Positions 17,692 through 28,810 of a stretch of DNA of 64,000 nucleotides are shown here, piece after piece. Each line of letters begins with the position of its first letter. Position 1 is the first letter of the stretch. Under the pieces are notes generated by a model. It ran no database searches. It was not told the origin of the DNA and saw nothing but the letters and a program-made list of their open reading frames with translations. Both the position numbers and the translations under genes were made by a program. Origin of the DNA: Sphingomonas koreensis (GTDB lineage: Bacteria; Pseudomonadota; Alphaproteobacteria; Sphingomonadales; Sphingomonadaceae). The stretch is from contig RCZF01000001.1 in the NCBI GenBank assembly GCA_006438735.1, positions 186,001-250,000 on the forward strand, in the 5' to 3' direction.

Positions 17692-19851
17692 CTATTGTCC
17701 CGGCGCGTCATCGAAGTGCAGCGCCTCGTAATAGCTCAGGTCGTGCGCCGGTGCGGGATAGCTCGGCGGCGGCTTCAGCCCCGACACGCTCGACCAATAG
17801 AGCACGCTCGCATCGCGCCACCATGTCGCTTCGCGGGCCTGGATCGACAGCAGATCGGTGGTCTTGGCGAATCGCTGCGGATCGACCAGCGGCTTGAGCG
17901 ATGCCCAGCTGCGCGCCATGCCGGCGACCTGCTCTACCCCTAATTGATAATGCGCGGTCAGCGACTGCCACAGCGTCTCGCCGGAACGCATCCGGTAATT
18001 CCATGGAAGATGATGGAACCACAGCAGATCTGCATCAGGACACGTCGCGAGGCTGGAAAACGTGGCGGCGACCGGCGGATAATATTGCGCGACCGCGTCG
18101 CTGCCGGTCGCGGTTCTGTCGAACCCGATGCCGCTTTTGTCCGCGCGGTTGTAATAGACCGGATTCCAATCGGGCTGGGCCAGATCGTGCACCCACGGAC
18201 CGGGGCCATAGTGGCTGCCCGTCGCCATCTGATGGGCGAGACCAAGCGGCGTCATGTAGTTCACCACAGCCTCGCGCGACAGCATCATCATGCCCACGAC
18301 CGGCTGTGTGATCCGCGGATCGGGGCCAAAGGTGAGTTGCGACCATTCGCCGGCGATATCGCGCGCGGATGCGTCGGGATTCCACGCCATCCGCCCGAAT
18401 ACGAACCAGTTCGCCTGGTTGAAAGTCGATCCCGACCAATCGCGATCGCGCCCGATATTGGCCACGCCGGCGATGCCGGTAAGCGTGTTGCCGTTGAGCG
18501 ATCCGTCGATGTCGCGCGCGACGGTCGATCCCTTACCCTTGGCATAGGTATCGCTCTGCAGCGTTTCTTCGAACAGCGGCCCAAGATAAACCAGATGTGT
18601 GGCCTGCCCGAGATATTCCTTGGTGATCTGGAACTCCATCATCAGCGGCGTCTTGGGCATCGCGCCGAACAGCGGCGAGAACGGCTCGCGCGGCTGGAAA
18701 TCGATCGGCCCGTTCTTGACCTGGACGATCACGTTAGACGCGAATTTTCCGTCGAGCGGCTTGAATTGGTCGTAGGCCTGCTTTGCGCGGTCCTGGTCGG
18801 TGCTGGCGCCGTAGACGAATGCCCGCCACATCACGATGCCGCTATGAGGCGCGAGCACGGCGGCAAGCATGTTCGCGCCTTGCGCGTGGGTGCGGTGATA
18901 GTCGCCCGGTCCGGGTTGTCCTTCCGAATTGGCCTTCACCAGGAAGCCGCCGAAATCGGGGATGGTCCGGTAGATTTCGTCTGTCTTGGCTTTCCACCAG
19001 GCGGCGACCTGCGGATCGAGCGGATCAGCCGTGTGTAGACTGCCGAGCTTGATCGGCGAGGCGAAATTGACCGAAAGATAGACCTTGATGCCATACGGGC
19101 GGAAAATATCGGCCAGCGCGGCGGCCTTGACGATATAGCGGTGTGTGAGGATTTGCGGCGTTGCATTGACGTTGTTGAGCACCGCGCCGTTAATTCCGAT
19201 CGACGCATTGGCGCGTGCATAATCGGTGTAACGCGGGTTTTTATAATCGGGTAGCGTCCACCAGTCCCACAGCGACTGGCCGGCATAACCGCGCTCGATC
19301 GAGCCATCGAGACTGTCCCAATGGTCGAGCAGCCGCAGCTTAATCCGCGGCGCGGTCGAAACGTCCAGACCGGTGAGCGGCGCGTGGCGCTGGATCCGTT
19401 CGAGCAACGCGAAACTGCCGTAGAGCACGCCGATATCGCTGTTGGCGGCGATCACCGTCGCGCCGCCCCCGGCGAGATGGACGCTGCGGATCAGATAGCC
19501 CTCTTTTCCAAGCGAGCCGAGCGGCAAGTGCAGCGCGGCGATTGCCGGCACGGTGGCGGGCGTGCCGATCAGGATCGCGCCGGCGCGGGGTGTGTCGGTG
19601 CGGGGCAGGGGCGCGCCGAGCAGCCCGGTGAAGCCGCGATCGAATTCGGCAAGCGCGGCTGCGATCGTCGGCGAGGGCGCTCGCGCGGCGACCAGCATTG
19701 TCGCCTGCGCGGAAAGCGTCGTGCGCGCAGCGCCAGATACAGGGGTATAGCGTAGCCATAAGCGATAGCCGTCGTCGGCCTGCGCCGGTGCGCTGCCCAT
19801 GATGCAGCAGGCGAGCAACGCCCATAATATGCGGCGAACGATCATCGGCAT
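17692..19851 (-). CDS. aguA: GH67 alpha-glucuronidase, exported
   Basis: A 719-residue enzyme that removes (4-O-methyl)glucuronic acid from the non-reducing end of xylo-oligosaccharides. It has a signal peptide (MPMIVRRILWALLACCIMGS... AQA), an N-terminal GH67 domain (DDGYRLWLRY, LLGAPLPRT), the catalytic barrel with DHWDSLDGSIERGYAG, and a C-terminal domain ending in PAHDLSYYEALHFDDAPGQ. By motif alignment with Cellvibrio GlcA67A, the catalytic acid is in KANSEGQPG and the paired carboxylates are in KNGPIDFQPREP and TKEYLGQ; all are present. ATG 19851 has GAGAGG upstream. It is divergent from manD with an operator 72 bp before its start. Location is probably periplasmic. Confidence 0.95.
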   Translation of the reverse strand: MPMIVRRILWALLACCIMGSAPAQADDGYRLWLRYTPVSGAARTTLSAQATMLVAARAPSPTIAAALAEFDRGFTGLLGAPLPRTDTPRAGAILIGTPATVPAIAALHLPLGSLGKEGYLIRSVHLAGGGATVIAANSDIGVLYGSFALLERIQRHAPLTGLDVSTAPRIKLRLLDHWDSLDGSIERGYAGQSLWDWWTLPDYKNPRYTDYARANASIGINGAVLNNVNATPQILTHRYIVKAAALADIFRPYGIKVYLSVNFASPIKLGSLHTADPLDPQVAAWWKAKTDEIYRTIPDFGGFLVKANSEGQPGPGDYHRTHAQGANMLAAVLAPHSGIVMWRAFVYGASTDQDRAKQAYDQFKPLDGKFASNVIVQVKNGPIDFQPREPFSPLFGAMPKTPLMMEFQITKEYLGQATHLVYLGPLFEETLQSDTYAKGKGSTVARDIDGSLNGNTLTGIAGVANIGRDRDWSGSTFNQANWFVFGRMAWNPDASARDIAGEWSQLTFGPDPRITQPVVGMMMLSREAVVNYMTPLGLAHQMATGSHYGPGPWVHDLAQPDWNPVYYNRADKSGIGFDRTATGSDAVAQYYPPVAATFSSLATCPDADLLWFHHLPWNYRMRSGETLWQSLTAHYQLGVEQVAGMARSWASLKPLVDPQRFAKTTDLLSIQAREATWWRDASVLYWSSVSGLKPPPSYPAPAHDLSYYEALHFDDAPGQ

Positions 19852-19922
19852 TCAATTCCTCTCCAATTCGCCGCGTTGACCGCGGTCTGGTCGCCATTGA
19901 CAGCCTCTGGGCGACCATAGCA

Positions 19923-19936
19923 TGGTAGCGCTACCG
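19923..19936. promoter_or_regulatory. Putative LacI-type operator (TGGTAGCGCTACCG)
   Basis: Matches 13 of 14 consensus positions and contains the perfect 12-bp palindrome GGTAGCGCTACC. It lies 72 bp upstream of aguA, in the 411-bp divergent region shared with manD. The remainder of this region (19937-20262) shows no gene or other site I can support. Confidence 0.7.
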
Positions 19937-20262
19937 GTAAACGGTTCAGGCGAAAATACCGCAAATTTCGCGCCGCCGGAGGGGAAAGAGATGACGCGAC
20001 GGATACCGATGATGCGATGGCTAAGTGTGTCGCGATCCGCAGTGTCAGGCAAATTGGCCTGCGATAGCGCGCCAGGCCGGCTGGCGTGTTCTCGCACGCC
20101 GTGCCACGGTGCGGCGTCGATGAAAGAAACCGCTCTTCTCGCCGCGCCGCTGCGCATGGCGCGCTACGCTGATGAGACGCGGGTGCGACCGTGTCATCCT
20201 TTCGCCCCAGCGCCGCGGCCGTGCCATCGATACCGTTCGTGATCGCCTAATACGGAAAAATC

Positions 20263-21474
20263 ATGCCCAGAATCACCAATGCTCGCGTCATCGTCACTTC
20301 GCCGGGGCGCAATTTCGTCACGCTCAAGATGGAGACCGAAGACGGCGTGACCGGCGTCGGCGACGCCACGCTCAACGGCCGCGAACTGGCGGTGGCAAGC
20401 TATTTGGCAGACCATGTCGTGCCGTCGCTGATCGGCCGCGATGCGCACCGCATCGAGGATGCGTGGCAGTCCTTGTACAAAGGCGCGTATTGGCGCCGCG
20501 GCCCGGTGACGATGGCGGCGATCGCCGCGGTTGATACGGCGTTGTGGGATATCAAGGGAAAGCTCGCCGGTCTGCCGGTCTATCAGTTGCTCGGCGGCGC
20601 GAGCCGCCAGGGGGTGACGGTCTATGGCCATGCCAATGGCGGCGATATCGAAGAGACGATCGACAATGCGCTGCATTATAAGTCGCTCGGCTATAAGGCA
20701 ATCCGCTTGCAATCGGGTGTGCCCGGGCTCGCCTCGACCTACGGCGTGTCGAAGGACCGCTATTTTTACGAACCCGCCGATGCCGATCTGCCGACCGAAA
20801 ATGTCTGGTCGACCGAGAAATATCTGCGCTCTGTGGCGCCCTTGTTCGACAAGGCGCGCGAGGCGCTCGGCTGGGATGTCCATTTGCTCCACGACGTTCA
20901 CCACCGGCTGACGCCGATCGAGGCGGGGCGGCTGGGCAAGGATCTTGAGCCGTACCGGCCATTCTGGATGGAAGATGCGGTCCCGGCCGAGAATCAGGCC
21001 AATTTCCGGCTGGTGCGCCAACACACCACGACCCCGCTGGCGGTTGGCGAGATTTTCAACAGCGTGTGGGATGCCAAGCAGCTGATCGAGGAGCAATTGA
21101 TCGATTATATCCGCGCGACTGTCGTCCATGCCGGCGGGATCACGCATCTGCGCAAGTTGGCCGGTTTTGCCGATCTGCACAATGTCCGCACGGGCTGCCA
21201 CGGCGCGACCGATCTCTCGCCGGTGTGCATGGCGGCGGCGCTGCATTTCGATCTGTCGGTCCCGAATTTCGGGATCCAGGAATATATGCGCCACACCGCG
21301 GAAACCGATGCCGTCTTCCCGCATGGCTACAGCTTTGAAAACGGCATGATGCATCCCGGCGACGAGCCCGGTTTAGGGGTCGATATCGACGAGGAACTGG
21401 CGGCGAAATACGAATATAAGCGGGCGTATCTGCCGGTGAACCGGCTCGAGGACGGGACGATGTTCCATTGGTAG
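20263..21474 (+). CDS. manD: D-mannonate dehydratase, enolase superfamily
   Basis: A 403-residue enzyme dehydrating D-mannonate to 2-keto-3-deoxygluconate. Metal ligands of the enolase fold are visible as Asp211 (HDVHHRL), Glu237 (WMEDAVP) and Glu263 (VGEIFN). The ManD-specific residues Arg148, Tyr160 and His213 are also present, each one position off the Novosphingobium aromaticivorans ManD numbering (Arg147, Tyr159, Asp210, His212, Glu236, Glu262). The long loop around [12 protein letters not shown] that marks true ManDs is intact. It heads a four-gene operon; the following transporter starts inside its last codons. Confidence 0.95.
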   Translation: MPRITNARVIVTSPGRNFVTLKMETEDGVTGVGDATLNGRELAVASYLADHVVPSLIGRDAHRIEDAWQSLYKGAYWRRGPVTMAAIAAVDTALWDIKGKLAGLPVYQLLGGASRQGVTVYGHANGGDIEETIDNALHYKSLGYKAIRLQSGVPGLASTYGVSKDRYFYEPADADLPTENVWSTEKYLRSVAPLFDKAREALGWDVHLLHDVHHRLTPIEAGRLGKDLEPYRPFWMEDAVPAENQANFRLVRQHTTTPLAVGEIFNSVWDAKQLIEEQLIDYIRATVVHAGGITHLRKLAGFADLHNVRTGCHGATDLSPVCMAAALHFDLSVPNFGIQEYMRHTAETDAVFPHGYSFENGMMHPGDEPGLGVDIDEELAAKYEYKRAYLPVNRLEDGTMFHW

Positions 21475-22808
21475 CGCGCGCCACAGCCAGCATCGACCTG
21501 CCGGGATCGATCGCGGCTGATCCGCCCGTCGCCAAGCCGAAGGGCCGCGTGCGCTGGATCATCTGCGGTCTGATCTTCTTCGCGGTCGTCTTGTCCTATG
21601 TCGATCGGCTCGTGATTTCGGTGCTCAAGCCCGATCTCGCCACGCGCTACCATTGGAGCGAGGAGGGCTATGCCGATCTCGCGCTCTATTTTCAGCTCGT
21701 TTACGGCATCGCCTATGTCGTGTCGGGGCGGATCGTCGATCGCATCGGCGCCAAGCTGGGCTATGCGGTCGCGGTGACGCTGTGGACCGCCGGGCACGTG
21801 CTGAGCATCGCCTTTACCTCCACCACTGGCATGATCTTCGCACGCATCCCATTGGCCGCCGGCGAGGCAGCGACCTTTCCCGCCGCGCTGGCCGCCGTCA
21901 CCGAATGGTTTCCCAAGCGCGAGCGCGCGCTGGCGATCGGCATCTTCAACGCCGGCTCCAATGTCGGCGCGATCGTCACGCCGCTGCTGGTGCCGTTCGT
22001 CGTTGTGGCGCTGGGCCTGGGCTGGCGCGCGGCGTTCCTCGTGACCGGATCGTTCTCGCTGGTGTGGCTGGCGGCATGGCTGCTGCTCTATCGCCGGCCG
22101 CGAGACCATCCCGACATTACCCCGCAAGAGCTTGCCTGGATCGAGTCCGAGCCCGACGCGCCGCAACGGCCGGTGCCGTGGGGATCGATCTTTCGCTTTC
22201 GCCAGGCCTGGGCCTATATCCTCGGCCGGTTCCTAATCGATCCGATCTGGTGGACCTTTCTGTTCTGGTTGCCCGATTTCTTTGCCAAGCAATTCCATCT
22301 GTCACTTGCGGAATTCGGGCCGCCCCTGATCGCGGTCTATCTGCTGGCCGATATCGGTTCGGTTGCCGGTGGCTGGATCAGCTCGCGAATGCTGGCGCGC
22401 GGCTATAGCGTCAATCGATCGCGCAAGACGGCGATGTTCTGCATGGCATTGTGCGCAATACCGATCGCCTTCGCCACGCAGGCGCACAGCATGTGGGTCG
22501 CGGTCGGCTTTATCGGGCTCGCTTGTGCGGGGCATCAGGGCTTCTCGGCCAATCTCTATGCGTTGCCCGGAGATCTGTTCCCGCGCTGGATGGTCGGTTC
22601 GATCGTCGGGTTGGGTGGGCTGTCCGGCGCGATCGGCGGCATGTTGATGGCGAAATTCGCCGGCATCATCCTGCAGACGGTGGGCAGCTACCAGCCGATC
22701 TTCATCGTCGCGGCGTGCGCCTATATGGTCGCGTTGCTGGTCATCCATCTGGTCGTGCCGCATTATGCCGCGGTTTCGCCCGACGAACTTGCCAAGGTGG
22801 CCGCGTGA
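21468..22808 (+). CDS. MFS hexuronate transporter, ExuT-like (ACS family)
   Basis: A 446-residue protein with 12 predicted membrane segments in two six-helix halves. It has the anion:cation symporter signature region [17 protein letters not shown] in helix 1, [16 protein letters not shown] in the 2-3 loop and [19 protein letters not shown] in helix 4. It probably brings glucuronate/galacturonate or aldouronic products across the inner membrane. The start is TTG at 21468, overlapping the manD stop by seven bases; no later start fits the family N-terminus. The last codons overlap uxaC. Confidence 0.88.
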   Translation: MVARATASIDLPGSIAADPPVAKPKGRVRWIICGLIFFAVVLSYVDRLVISVLKPDLATRYHWSEEGYADLALYFQLVYGIAYVVSGRIVDRIGAKLGYAVAVTLWTAGHVLSIAFTSTTGMIFARIPLAAGEAATFPAALAAVTEWFPKRERALAIGIFNAGSNVGAIVTPLLVPFVVVALGLGWRAAFLVTGSFSLVWLAAWLLLYRRPRDHPDITPQELAWIESEPDAPQRPVPWGSIFRFRQAWAYILGRFLIDPIWWTFLFWLPDFFAKQFHLSLAEFGPPLIAVYLLADIGSVAGGWISSRMLARGYSVNRSRKTAMFCMALCAIPIAFATQAHSMWVAVGFIGLACAGHQGFSANLYALPGDLFPRWMVGSIVGLGGLSGAIGGMLMAKFAGIILQTVGSYQPIFIVAACAYMVALLVIHLVVPHYAAVSPDELAKVAA

Positions 22809-24220
22809 CGCACCCGCTTCGCCTCGATCCTGATCGCCTGTTCCCCGTCGAGCCCGTCACGCGCGGGCTGGCACGGGCGCTGTATGACAGCGTTAAGGAT
22901 CTGCCGATCGTCAGCCCTCACGGGCATACCGATCCCGCCTGGTTCGCCGATAACGCTCTGTTCCCCGATCCCGCGCGGCTGCTGATCGTGCCCGATCATT
23001 ATGTCTTCCGGATGCTCTACAGCCAAGGCGTGCCACTCAAGGCGCTCGGGATCAGCACCGTCGATGGGAGCGCGACGCAGACCGATCCGCGCGCGATCTG
23101 GCGCCTGTTCGCCGATCATTATCACCTGTTTCGCGGCACCCCGTCGCGGCTCTGGCTCGACTGGGTGTTCGTCGAAGTGTTCGGGATCGACGTCCGGCTC
23201 GAAAGCGCGACCGCGGACCATTATTACGACACCATCGCCGCCGCGCTCGCAACCGACGCCTTCCGCCCGCGCGCGCTTTACGACCGCTTCGGGATCGAGC
23301 TGATCGCGACCACCGAAAGCCCGCTCGATCCGCTCGATCACCACCGCAGAATACGCGACAGCGGGTGGGGCGGGCGCGTCATTACCGCCTATCGCCCCGA
23401 TCCGGTGATCGACCCGGAGACGCTCGGCTTCGCGGCCAATCTAGATCGTTTCGGTGAAACCGCGGGGGAAGACGTCGGCACCTTCGCCGGCTATCTTGCG
23501 GCGCATCGTTTTCACCGCGCCCGGTTTCGGGCGGCCGGCGCCACTTCGACCGATCATGGTCATCCGAGCGCCGCAACCGCGATGCTGCCCGAAGCCGAGA
23601 TCGAGGCGCTCTACGCCCGCGTCCGGGGCGGCGGCGCGAGCACGGCTGAGTCCGAGCTGTTCCGCGCCCATATGCTGACCGAAATGGCGCGTATGGCGAT
23701 TGCCGACGGAATGGTGATGCAGCTCCATGCCAGCGTCTTTCGCAGCCATAACCCGGCGGTACTCGCGCGGTTCGGCGCCAATACCGGCGGCGATATTCCA
23801 CTGCCCGGCGAGTTCGTCCACGCGCTGAAGCCGCTGCTCGACGCGCACGGCAACGATCCGCGCCTGACGCTGATCCTCTTCACGCTCGACGAGGACGTCT
23901 ATTCGCGCGAACTGGCGCCGCTTGTCGGGCACTATCCCGCGCTCAGGCTGGGGCCACCGTGGTGGTTCCACGACAGCCCCGAAGGGATGCGCCGCTTTCG
24001 CGAGGCGGCGACCGAGACCGCCGGCTTCTACAATACCGTCGGCTTCAATGACGATACCCGCGCTTTCCTGTCGATCCCGGCGCGCCATGATGTCGCGCGG
24101 CGGATGGATTCAGGCTTTCTCGCGCGGCTTGTCGCCGAGCATCGGCTGGAGGAGGACGAGGCGTACGAGCTCGCCCATGCGCTCTCCTACGATCTGGTCA
24201 AGCAGGCCTACAAGCTTTGA
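22805..24220 (+). CDS. uxaC: Glucuronate (uronate) isomerase
   Basis: A 471-residue amidohydrolase-superfamily enzyme converting D-glucuronate to D-fructuronate. The metal-type His-x-His is in IVSPHGHTDPAWFADN near residue 35. Other family blocks are LFRGTPSRLWLDWVF, TTESPLDPLDHH, QLHASVFRSHN and the C-terminal GFYNTVGFNDDTRAFLSIPARHD (quoted in parts; residues about 410-435). GTG at 22805 overlaps the transporter stop (GTGA), which fixes the start, although the frame is open far upstream. It is followed directly by uxuB. Confidence 0.94.
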   Translation: MTHPLRLDPDRLFPVEPVTRGLARALYDSVKDLPIVSPHGHTDPAWFADNALFPDPARLLIVPDHYVFRMLYSQGVPLKALGISTVDGSATQTDPRAIWRLFADHYHLFRGTPSRLWLDWVFVEVFGIDVRLESATADHYYDTIAAALATDAFRPRALYDRFGIELIATTESPLDPLDHHRRIRDSGWGGRVITAYRPDPVIDPETLGFAANLDRFGETAGEDVGTFAGYLAAHRFHRARFRAAGATSTDHGHPSAATAMLPEAEIEALYARVRGGGASTAESELFRAHMLTEMARMAIADGMVMQLHASVFRSHNPAVLARFGANTGGDIPLPGEFVHALKPLLDAHGNDPRLTLILFTLDEDVYSRELAPLVGHYPALRLGPPWWFHDSPEGMRRFREAATETAGFYNTVGFNDDTRAFLSIPARHDVARRMDSGFLARLVAEHRLEEDEAYELAHALSYDLVKQAYKL

Positions 24221-25692
24221 AGCGGCTGTCCGAGGCGACGCTGGCCGGACTGCCGGAAGAGGTCGATCGGCCCGGTTACGATGGCCACGCGGCGTCGCGC
24301 GGCGTGGTCCATCTCGGCATCGGTGCATTTCATCGCGCACATCAGGCCGTCGTGTTCGAGGCGGCGCTGGACGCCGGCGACCTGCGCTGGGGAATCACCG
24401 CCGCGTCGCTCCGCTCTCCCGGCGTGCGCGACGCCATGGCGCCGCAGGACGGGCTCTATACCGTGGTCACCCGCGACGGCAATGGCGAGCAGCTTCAGGT
24501 AATCGGCGCGGTGCAAGAGGTGTTGGTCGGCCCTGAGAATGCCAGCGCGCTGGTCAGGCGACTTGCCGATCCGGCGACGCACATCGTCACCCTGACCGTC
24601 ACCGAAAAGGCCTATAGGCTCGATCCCGCGACGGGCGCGTTGCTGACCGACAACCCGGATGTGGCGGCCGATCTGATTAGCCTCGCCGCGCCGCGCACGG
24701 TGCCCGGCTTCCTTGCCGCCGGGCTGGCCGCGCGGCGCGCCGCCGGCCTTACGCCGTTCACCGCGCTATCGTGCGACAACATGGCGCATAACGGCGGTCG
24801 GCTCGAGGGGGCGGTGCTCGCGGTCGCCCACGCGACAAATCCCGGACTGGCCGACTGGATTGCCCGCCACGGTGCTTTTCCGGAAACGATGGTCGATCGC
24901 ATTGTTCCGGCGACGACCGATTGGGACATAGCCGCGCTCGCCGGGACGACGGGCTTGATGGACCGCGCGATGGTAAAGACAGAACCCTTCCTGCAATGGG
25001 TGATAGAGGATCGATTTTGCGGCCAACGGCCAGATTTCGCTACGCTCGGCGTACAGCTCACTCCGTCGGTCGCGCCGTGGGAGGAGGCCAAGCTGCGCCT
25101 GCTCAACGGCGCGCATTCGGCGATCGCCTATCTCGGTGGGCTTGCAGGCATCGATTTCGTCCACGAGGTCGTCGCGCTGCCGGCCTTCCGGCGCTTTGTC
25201 GACATGCTGTGGGACGAGACGCAAGCCACATTGTCGCCGCCGCCGGAGCTCGATATCGCTGCCTATCGTCAGGCGCTGATGGCGCGCTTCGACAATCCGG
25301 CGCTGCGCCATAGCACGCGCCAGATCGGGATCGACGGATCGCAGAAACTTCCACAACGCCTGCTCGCACCGGTTGCGGCCCGGCTCGGTCGCGGACAGCC
25401 GATCGACGCGCTGGCGCTCGCGGTCGCCGCCTGGATGCGCTGGCAGGGCGGCCGAGACGATGCCGGCATGCCGTATCCGGTCGATGATCCGCTCGCCGAA
25501 ACGACCGCCCGCCGTCTCGCGGGCGCGCGATCACCGGAAGCACAGGTCGCGGCATTGCTCGCGATCGACACAGTGTTTCCGTCGGTGTTGGCTGACGATA
25601 CTAGATTCAGCGGCGCTCTGACACGCCATCTCGTGATGCTTGCCGAATACGGTGCGCGTGCGGCGATCGAGCGTTTTGGCAGCGCGGCATGA
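24217..25692 (+). CDS. uxuB: D-mannonate oxidoreductase (fructuronate reductase)
   Basis: A 491-residue member of the long-chain mannitol dehydrogenase family that reduces D-fructuronate to D-mannonate with NADH, feeding manD. The Rossmann entry is VHLGIGAFHRAHQAVVFE. The catalytic pattern is KLRLLNGAHSAIAYLG (Lys, Asn and His spaced as in the family). A conserved TEPFLQWVIEDRFC block precedes it. The TTG start overlaps the uxaC stop (TTGA). It ends the manD operon. Mannitol or altronate dehydrogenase activity is the alternative, but the operon strongly favours fructuronate. Confidence 0.92.
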   Translation: MKRLSEATLAGLPEEVDRPGYDGHAASRGVVHLGIGAFHRAHQAVVFEAALDAGDLRWGITAASLRSPGVRDAMAPQDGLYTVVTRDGNGEQLQVIGAVQEVLVGPENASALVRRLADPATHIVTLTVTEKAYRLDPATGALLTDNPDVAADLISLAAPRTVPGFLAAGLAARRAAGLTPFTALSCDNMAHNGGRLEGAVLAVAHATNPGLADWIARHGAFPETMVDRIVPATTDWDIAALAGTTGLMDRAMVKTEPFLQWVIEDRFCGQRPDFATLGVQLTPSVAPWEEAKLRLLNGAHSAIAYLGGLAGIDFVHEVVALPAFRRFVDMLWDETQATLSPPPELDIAAYRQALMARFDNPALRHSTRQIGIDGSQKLPQRLLAPVAARLGRGQPIDALALAVAAWMRWQGGRDDAGMPYPVDDPLAETTARRLAGARSPEAQVAALLAIDTVFPSVLADDTRFSGALTRHLVMLAEYGARAAIERFGSAA

Positions 25693-26009
25693 GATTAGCG
25701 CCGCTGGGAGACACGGGTCGGCTAGCCATGAGCGTCGCGCCGATCTGACGGTCGGTTCCGAAGGCCGGGAACGGGATGAGTGAGGCATGCGCTTCGTTCG
25801 CGGCCTGCGGCTGCCCCCGGACCGAAGAAGACAGCGCGCGACGCCCGCTATGCGGAGCGCAAGAAGCGCAAGTAAACGGCCGTTTCGGCGCCGCGTTTCT
25901 CGCCGCAGCGCCGCCTCGGATCTGCCCGACATAGCCGAGCATCGGCGTTAATCTGGCGCTGGCGACCGTTGCGCGCGCACCGGCCACCGCCGCGCCGATA
26001 GCCGCTCGG
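25693..26009. other. Intergenic region between convergent uxuB and xylA
   Basis: About 317 bp with no recognisable gene, hairpin terminator or repeat. Open frames exist on both strands because of high GC content, but none resembles a protein family that I can identify. Confidence 0.6.
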
Positions 26010-27326
26010 TCAAACGAAGCGATTGACCAAATTCTCCAGCCACTCCTGGCGGCCGGATCGCTGGTGCGGGGCGATGTCGCGGTCGATCGCCAGATCTGCG
26101 ACCGAGGCGAGCGTCGCCCCTTCGTCAAGCAGCTTTTGCCCGAATTCGCCGTCCCAACCGGCGTAACGCTGCTGCTTGAAGCCATCGAGCCGCCCGTCCT
26201 CGACGATCGCAGCCGCTGCCAGCAGGCTACGCGCGATCACGTCGATCGCGCCGACATGGCCGTGGAACAGATCGGCGGCGTCGACGCTCTGGCGGCGCAC
26301 CTTGGCGTCGAAGTTGAACCCGCCGGTGGTGAAGCCGCCGGCGCGCAGGATCTCGATCATCGCCAGCGTCATGTCGGGCACCGAATTGGGGAATTGATCG
26401 GTGTCCCAGCCGTTTTGGTAATCGCCGCGATTGGCGTCGATCGAGCCGAAGATACCGAGCGCGCTGGCGGTCGCGATCTCATGTTCGAAAGTATGCTGCG
26501 CGAGTGTCGCGTGGTTCGCCTCGATGTTGACGCACACCTCGTTTTCGAGGCCGTAGCGCTTCAGGAAGCCATACACCGTCGCGGTATCGAAATCATATTG
26601 GTGCTTGGTCGGTTCGGCCGGCTTGGGCTCGATCAGGATCGTGCCGGTGAAGCCGATCTTGTGCTTGTGCTCGACGACCATCGACAGGAACCGGCCGAAC
26701 TGATCGAGCTCGCGCTTGAGATCAGTGTTGAGCAGCGTTTCATAGCCTTCGCGGCCGCCCCACAGCACGTAGTTTTCGCCGCCGAGCCGATGCGTCGCCT
26801 CCAGCGCCGCGCGGACCTGCACTGCGCCAAAGGCAAACACTTCCGGATCGGGATTGGTCGCGCCGCCGGCGGCATAGCGCGGATGGCTGAACAGGTTGGC
26901 GGTGCCCCACAGCAACTTGCGCTTGTGCGCACCCTGCAAGCGCTCGAGATCGTCGACCGCCTCGGCGAAGGCGCGCTGATGCTCGCCGATCGTCTCCGCC
27001 GCGGCCATCACGTCGACATCGTGGAAGCAGTAGAACGGAACATCGAGCCGATCGATGAAGTCGAACGCCGCGGCGCGCTTGGCGGCGGCGGCCGCGCTGT
27101 CGTTCGCGCCCGCCAGCCACGGCCGCTCGAACGTGCCCGCGCCGAACACGTCGCTGCCCGGCCAGCAGAAGGTGTGCCAGAAGCACACTGCGAAACGCAG
27201 ATGGTCCTCCATCCGCTTGCCCATCACAATCCGGTCCTTGTCGTAGAAGCGGTAGGCGAACTCCTCGGTCGCGTCCGCGCCCTTGAAGCGCACCTGCGGG
27301 ATGTCGGCAAAATAATCGGCAGCCAT
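26010..27326 (-). CDS. xylA: D-xylose isomerase
   Basis: A 438-residue TIM-barrel enzyme converting D-xylose to D-xylulose. Family blocks include [18 protein letters not shown] near residue 50 (catalytic His region), [33 protein letters not shown] (metal Glu) and [16 protein letters not shown], then [19 protein letters not shown] (metal Asp residues). Length is normal for class II isomerases. ATG 27326 is chosen because it begins [16 protein letters not shown]; the open frame upstream runs into xylB. It starts two bases after the xylB stop, so they form one operon. Confidence 0.96.
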   Translation of the reverse strand: MAADYFADIPQVRFKGADATEEFAYRFYDKDRIVMGKRMEDHLRFAVCFWHTFCWPGSDVFGAGTFERPWLAGANDSAAAAAKRAAAFDFIDRLDVPFYCFHDVDVMAAAETIGEHQRAFAEAVDDLERLQGAHKRKLLWGTANLFSHPRYAAGGATNPDPEVFAFGAVQVRAALEATHRLGGENYVLWGGREGYETLLNTDLKRELDQFGRFLSMVVEHKHKIGFTGTILIEPKPAEPTKHQYDFDTATVYGFLKRYGLENEVCVNIEANHATLAQHTFEHEIATASALGIFGSIDANRGDYQNGWDTDQFPNSVPDMTLAMIEILRAGGFTTGGFNFDAKVRRQSVDAADLFHGHVGAIDVIARSLLAAAAIVEDGRLDGFKQQRYAGWDGEFGQKLLDEGATLASVADLAIDRDIAPHQRSGRQEWLENLVNRFV

Positions 27327-27328
27327 GA

Positions 27329-28780
27329 TCAACCTTTCTGTTTGGGCGTGATGCGCGGATAAGCGGCGACAAATGCCGCCTGCTTTTCCGCGAAAAGCGA
27401 GACGAGTTCGGGTTCGGGGACGATGGTCCGCTCGATCGGTGGCGCGGCGCACACGTCGGCCGGCGCGCCGCCGTCGACCGCGACCTGCGCCAGCCGGGCG
27501 GCGCCGAGCGCGGGGCCGACTTCGCCGCCGCGCAGATAGACGAGCGGCGTATCCATCGCGGCGGCAAGGATGCGGCCCCAATAGCCCGATCGCGCGCCGC
27601 CGCCGATCACGGCGAGTTGCTCGACCGTCGTGCCCGCCTCGCGCAGCACGGCAAGGCCGTCGGCGAGCGCGAAGGCGACGCCTTCGAGCACCGCCTGCGC
27701 CAGCCGTTCGGGCGTGGTTTCGTTGTCGAGCCCCAGGAACGCGCCGCGCACCAGCGCGTCATTGTGCGGCGTCCGCTCGCCCGAAAGATAGGGCAGAAAC
27801 AGCTCCGGGCCGCTCGCCGGGCCGGCCGTCTCGGCGCGGGCGAACAGATCGGCCGGTCCGGCAGCGCCCGTGAGCCGCGCAACCCAGTCGATGCACGAAG
27901 CCGCGCTCAGATGCACCGACATCTGATGCCACATCTCCGGCACGCAGTGGCAAAAGGCGTGGACCGCGCGCGCCGGATTGGGCCGGAACGCGGCAGTCGC
28001 GACGAAGATCACCCCCGAGGTGCCCAGCGACAGCAGCGCATCGCCGTCACGCACCACGCCGACGCCGGCGGCGCCCGCGGCATTGTCGCCGCCGCCGGCG
28101 ACCATCGGAACAATCGCCATGCCCCATAGCGCGGCGATTTCATCGCGCAGCCGCCCGGTCACCTGCGTGCCTTCGTAGAGGCTCGGCATTTGCGCGGTCG
28201 ACAGCTCGCAGGCGGCCAGCAGCGTGTCGCTCCAGCGCCGATCGGCGACGTCGAGCCACAAGGTGCCGGCGGCGTCGGACAGATCGCTCGCCTTGTCGCC
28301 GGTCATCTGCAGCCGCACGTAATCCTTGGGCAGCAGCACCGTTTTGATCCGCGCGAATGTCTCGGGCTCGTGATGCTTGATCCACAGCAGCTTGGGGGCG
28401 GTGAAGCCGGGCATCGCGATATTGCCGGCGATTTTGCGCAGATCGGGCACCGCCGCTTCGAGTTCGTCGCATTCGGCGAACGACCGGCCGTCGTTCCACA
28501 GGATCGCCGGCCGGAGCGGGCGATCGTCGGCGCCGAGCAGCGTCGCACCGTGCATCTGCCCGGCAAGGCCGACGCCGCGCACCGCACGCCGCACGCCTGG
28601 ATCGATCGCCTGCACAGCAGCGGTGGTCGCCTGCCACCAGGCGTCGGGGCTCTGTTCGGACCATGATGCGTGCGGTCGCGACATGCTCAGCGCCGCGACG
28701 CCCTGTCCGGCGACCACGCCGCTGTCGTCGAGCACCACTGCTTTGACGCCCGAGGTGCCGATATCAATGCCGAGAAACAT
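27329..28780 (-). CDS. xylB: Xylulokinase (FGGY family)
   Basis: A 483-residue sugar kinase phosphorylating D-xylulose to xylulose 5-phosphate. The phosphate-1 motif is [18 protein letters not shown] at the N-terminus; GQMHGATLL and [15 protein letters not shown] (sugar contact and catalytic Asp) follow; the C-terminal actin-like domain has [13 protein letters not shown] and [16 protein letters not shown]. All are intact. It lies 30 bp after the GH43 lipoprotein gene and just before xylA, giving a minus-strand operon GH43-xylB-xylA. Note that Weimberg-pathway literature uses the name xylB for xylose dehydrogenase; that different gene is at 39033-39818. Confidence 0.95.
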   Translation of the reverse strand: MFLGIDIGTSGVKAVVLDDSGVVAGQGVAALSMSRPHASWSEQSPDAWWQATTAAVQAIDPGVRRAVRGVGLAGQMHGATLLGADDRPLRPAILWNDGRSFAECDELEAAVPDLRKIAGNIAMPGFTAPKLLWIKHHEPETFARIKTVLLPKDYVRLQMTGDKASDLSDAAGTLWLDVADRRWSDTLLAACELSTAQMPSLYEGTQVTGRLRDEIAALWGMAIVPMVAGGGDNAAGAAGVGVVRDGDALLSLGTSGVIFVATAAFRPNPARAVHAFCHCVPEMWHQMSVHLSAASCIDWVARLTGAAGPADLFARAETAGPASGPELFLPYLSGERTPHNDALVRGAFLGLDNETTPERLAQAVLEGVAFALADGLAVLREAGTTVEQLAVIGGGARSGYWGRILAAAMDTPLVYLRGGEVGPALGAARLAQVAVDGGAPADVCAAPPIERTIVPEPELVSLFAEKQAAFVAAYPRITPKQKG

Positions 28781-28810
28781 GATCTTCCTTGTGGAGTGCC
28801 GCCGCCGGGG

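Noticed and set aside
25607..26185. Minus-strand open frame spanning the uxuB-xylA gap
   Set aside because: It overlaps the ends of two confident genes, and its unique part shows no family similarity I can recognise.
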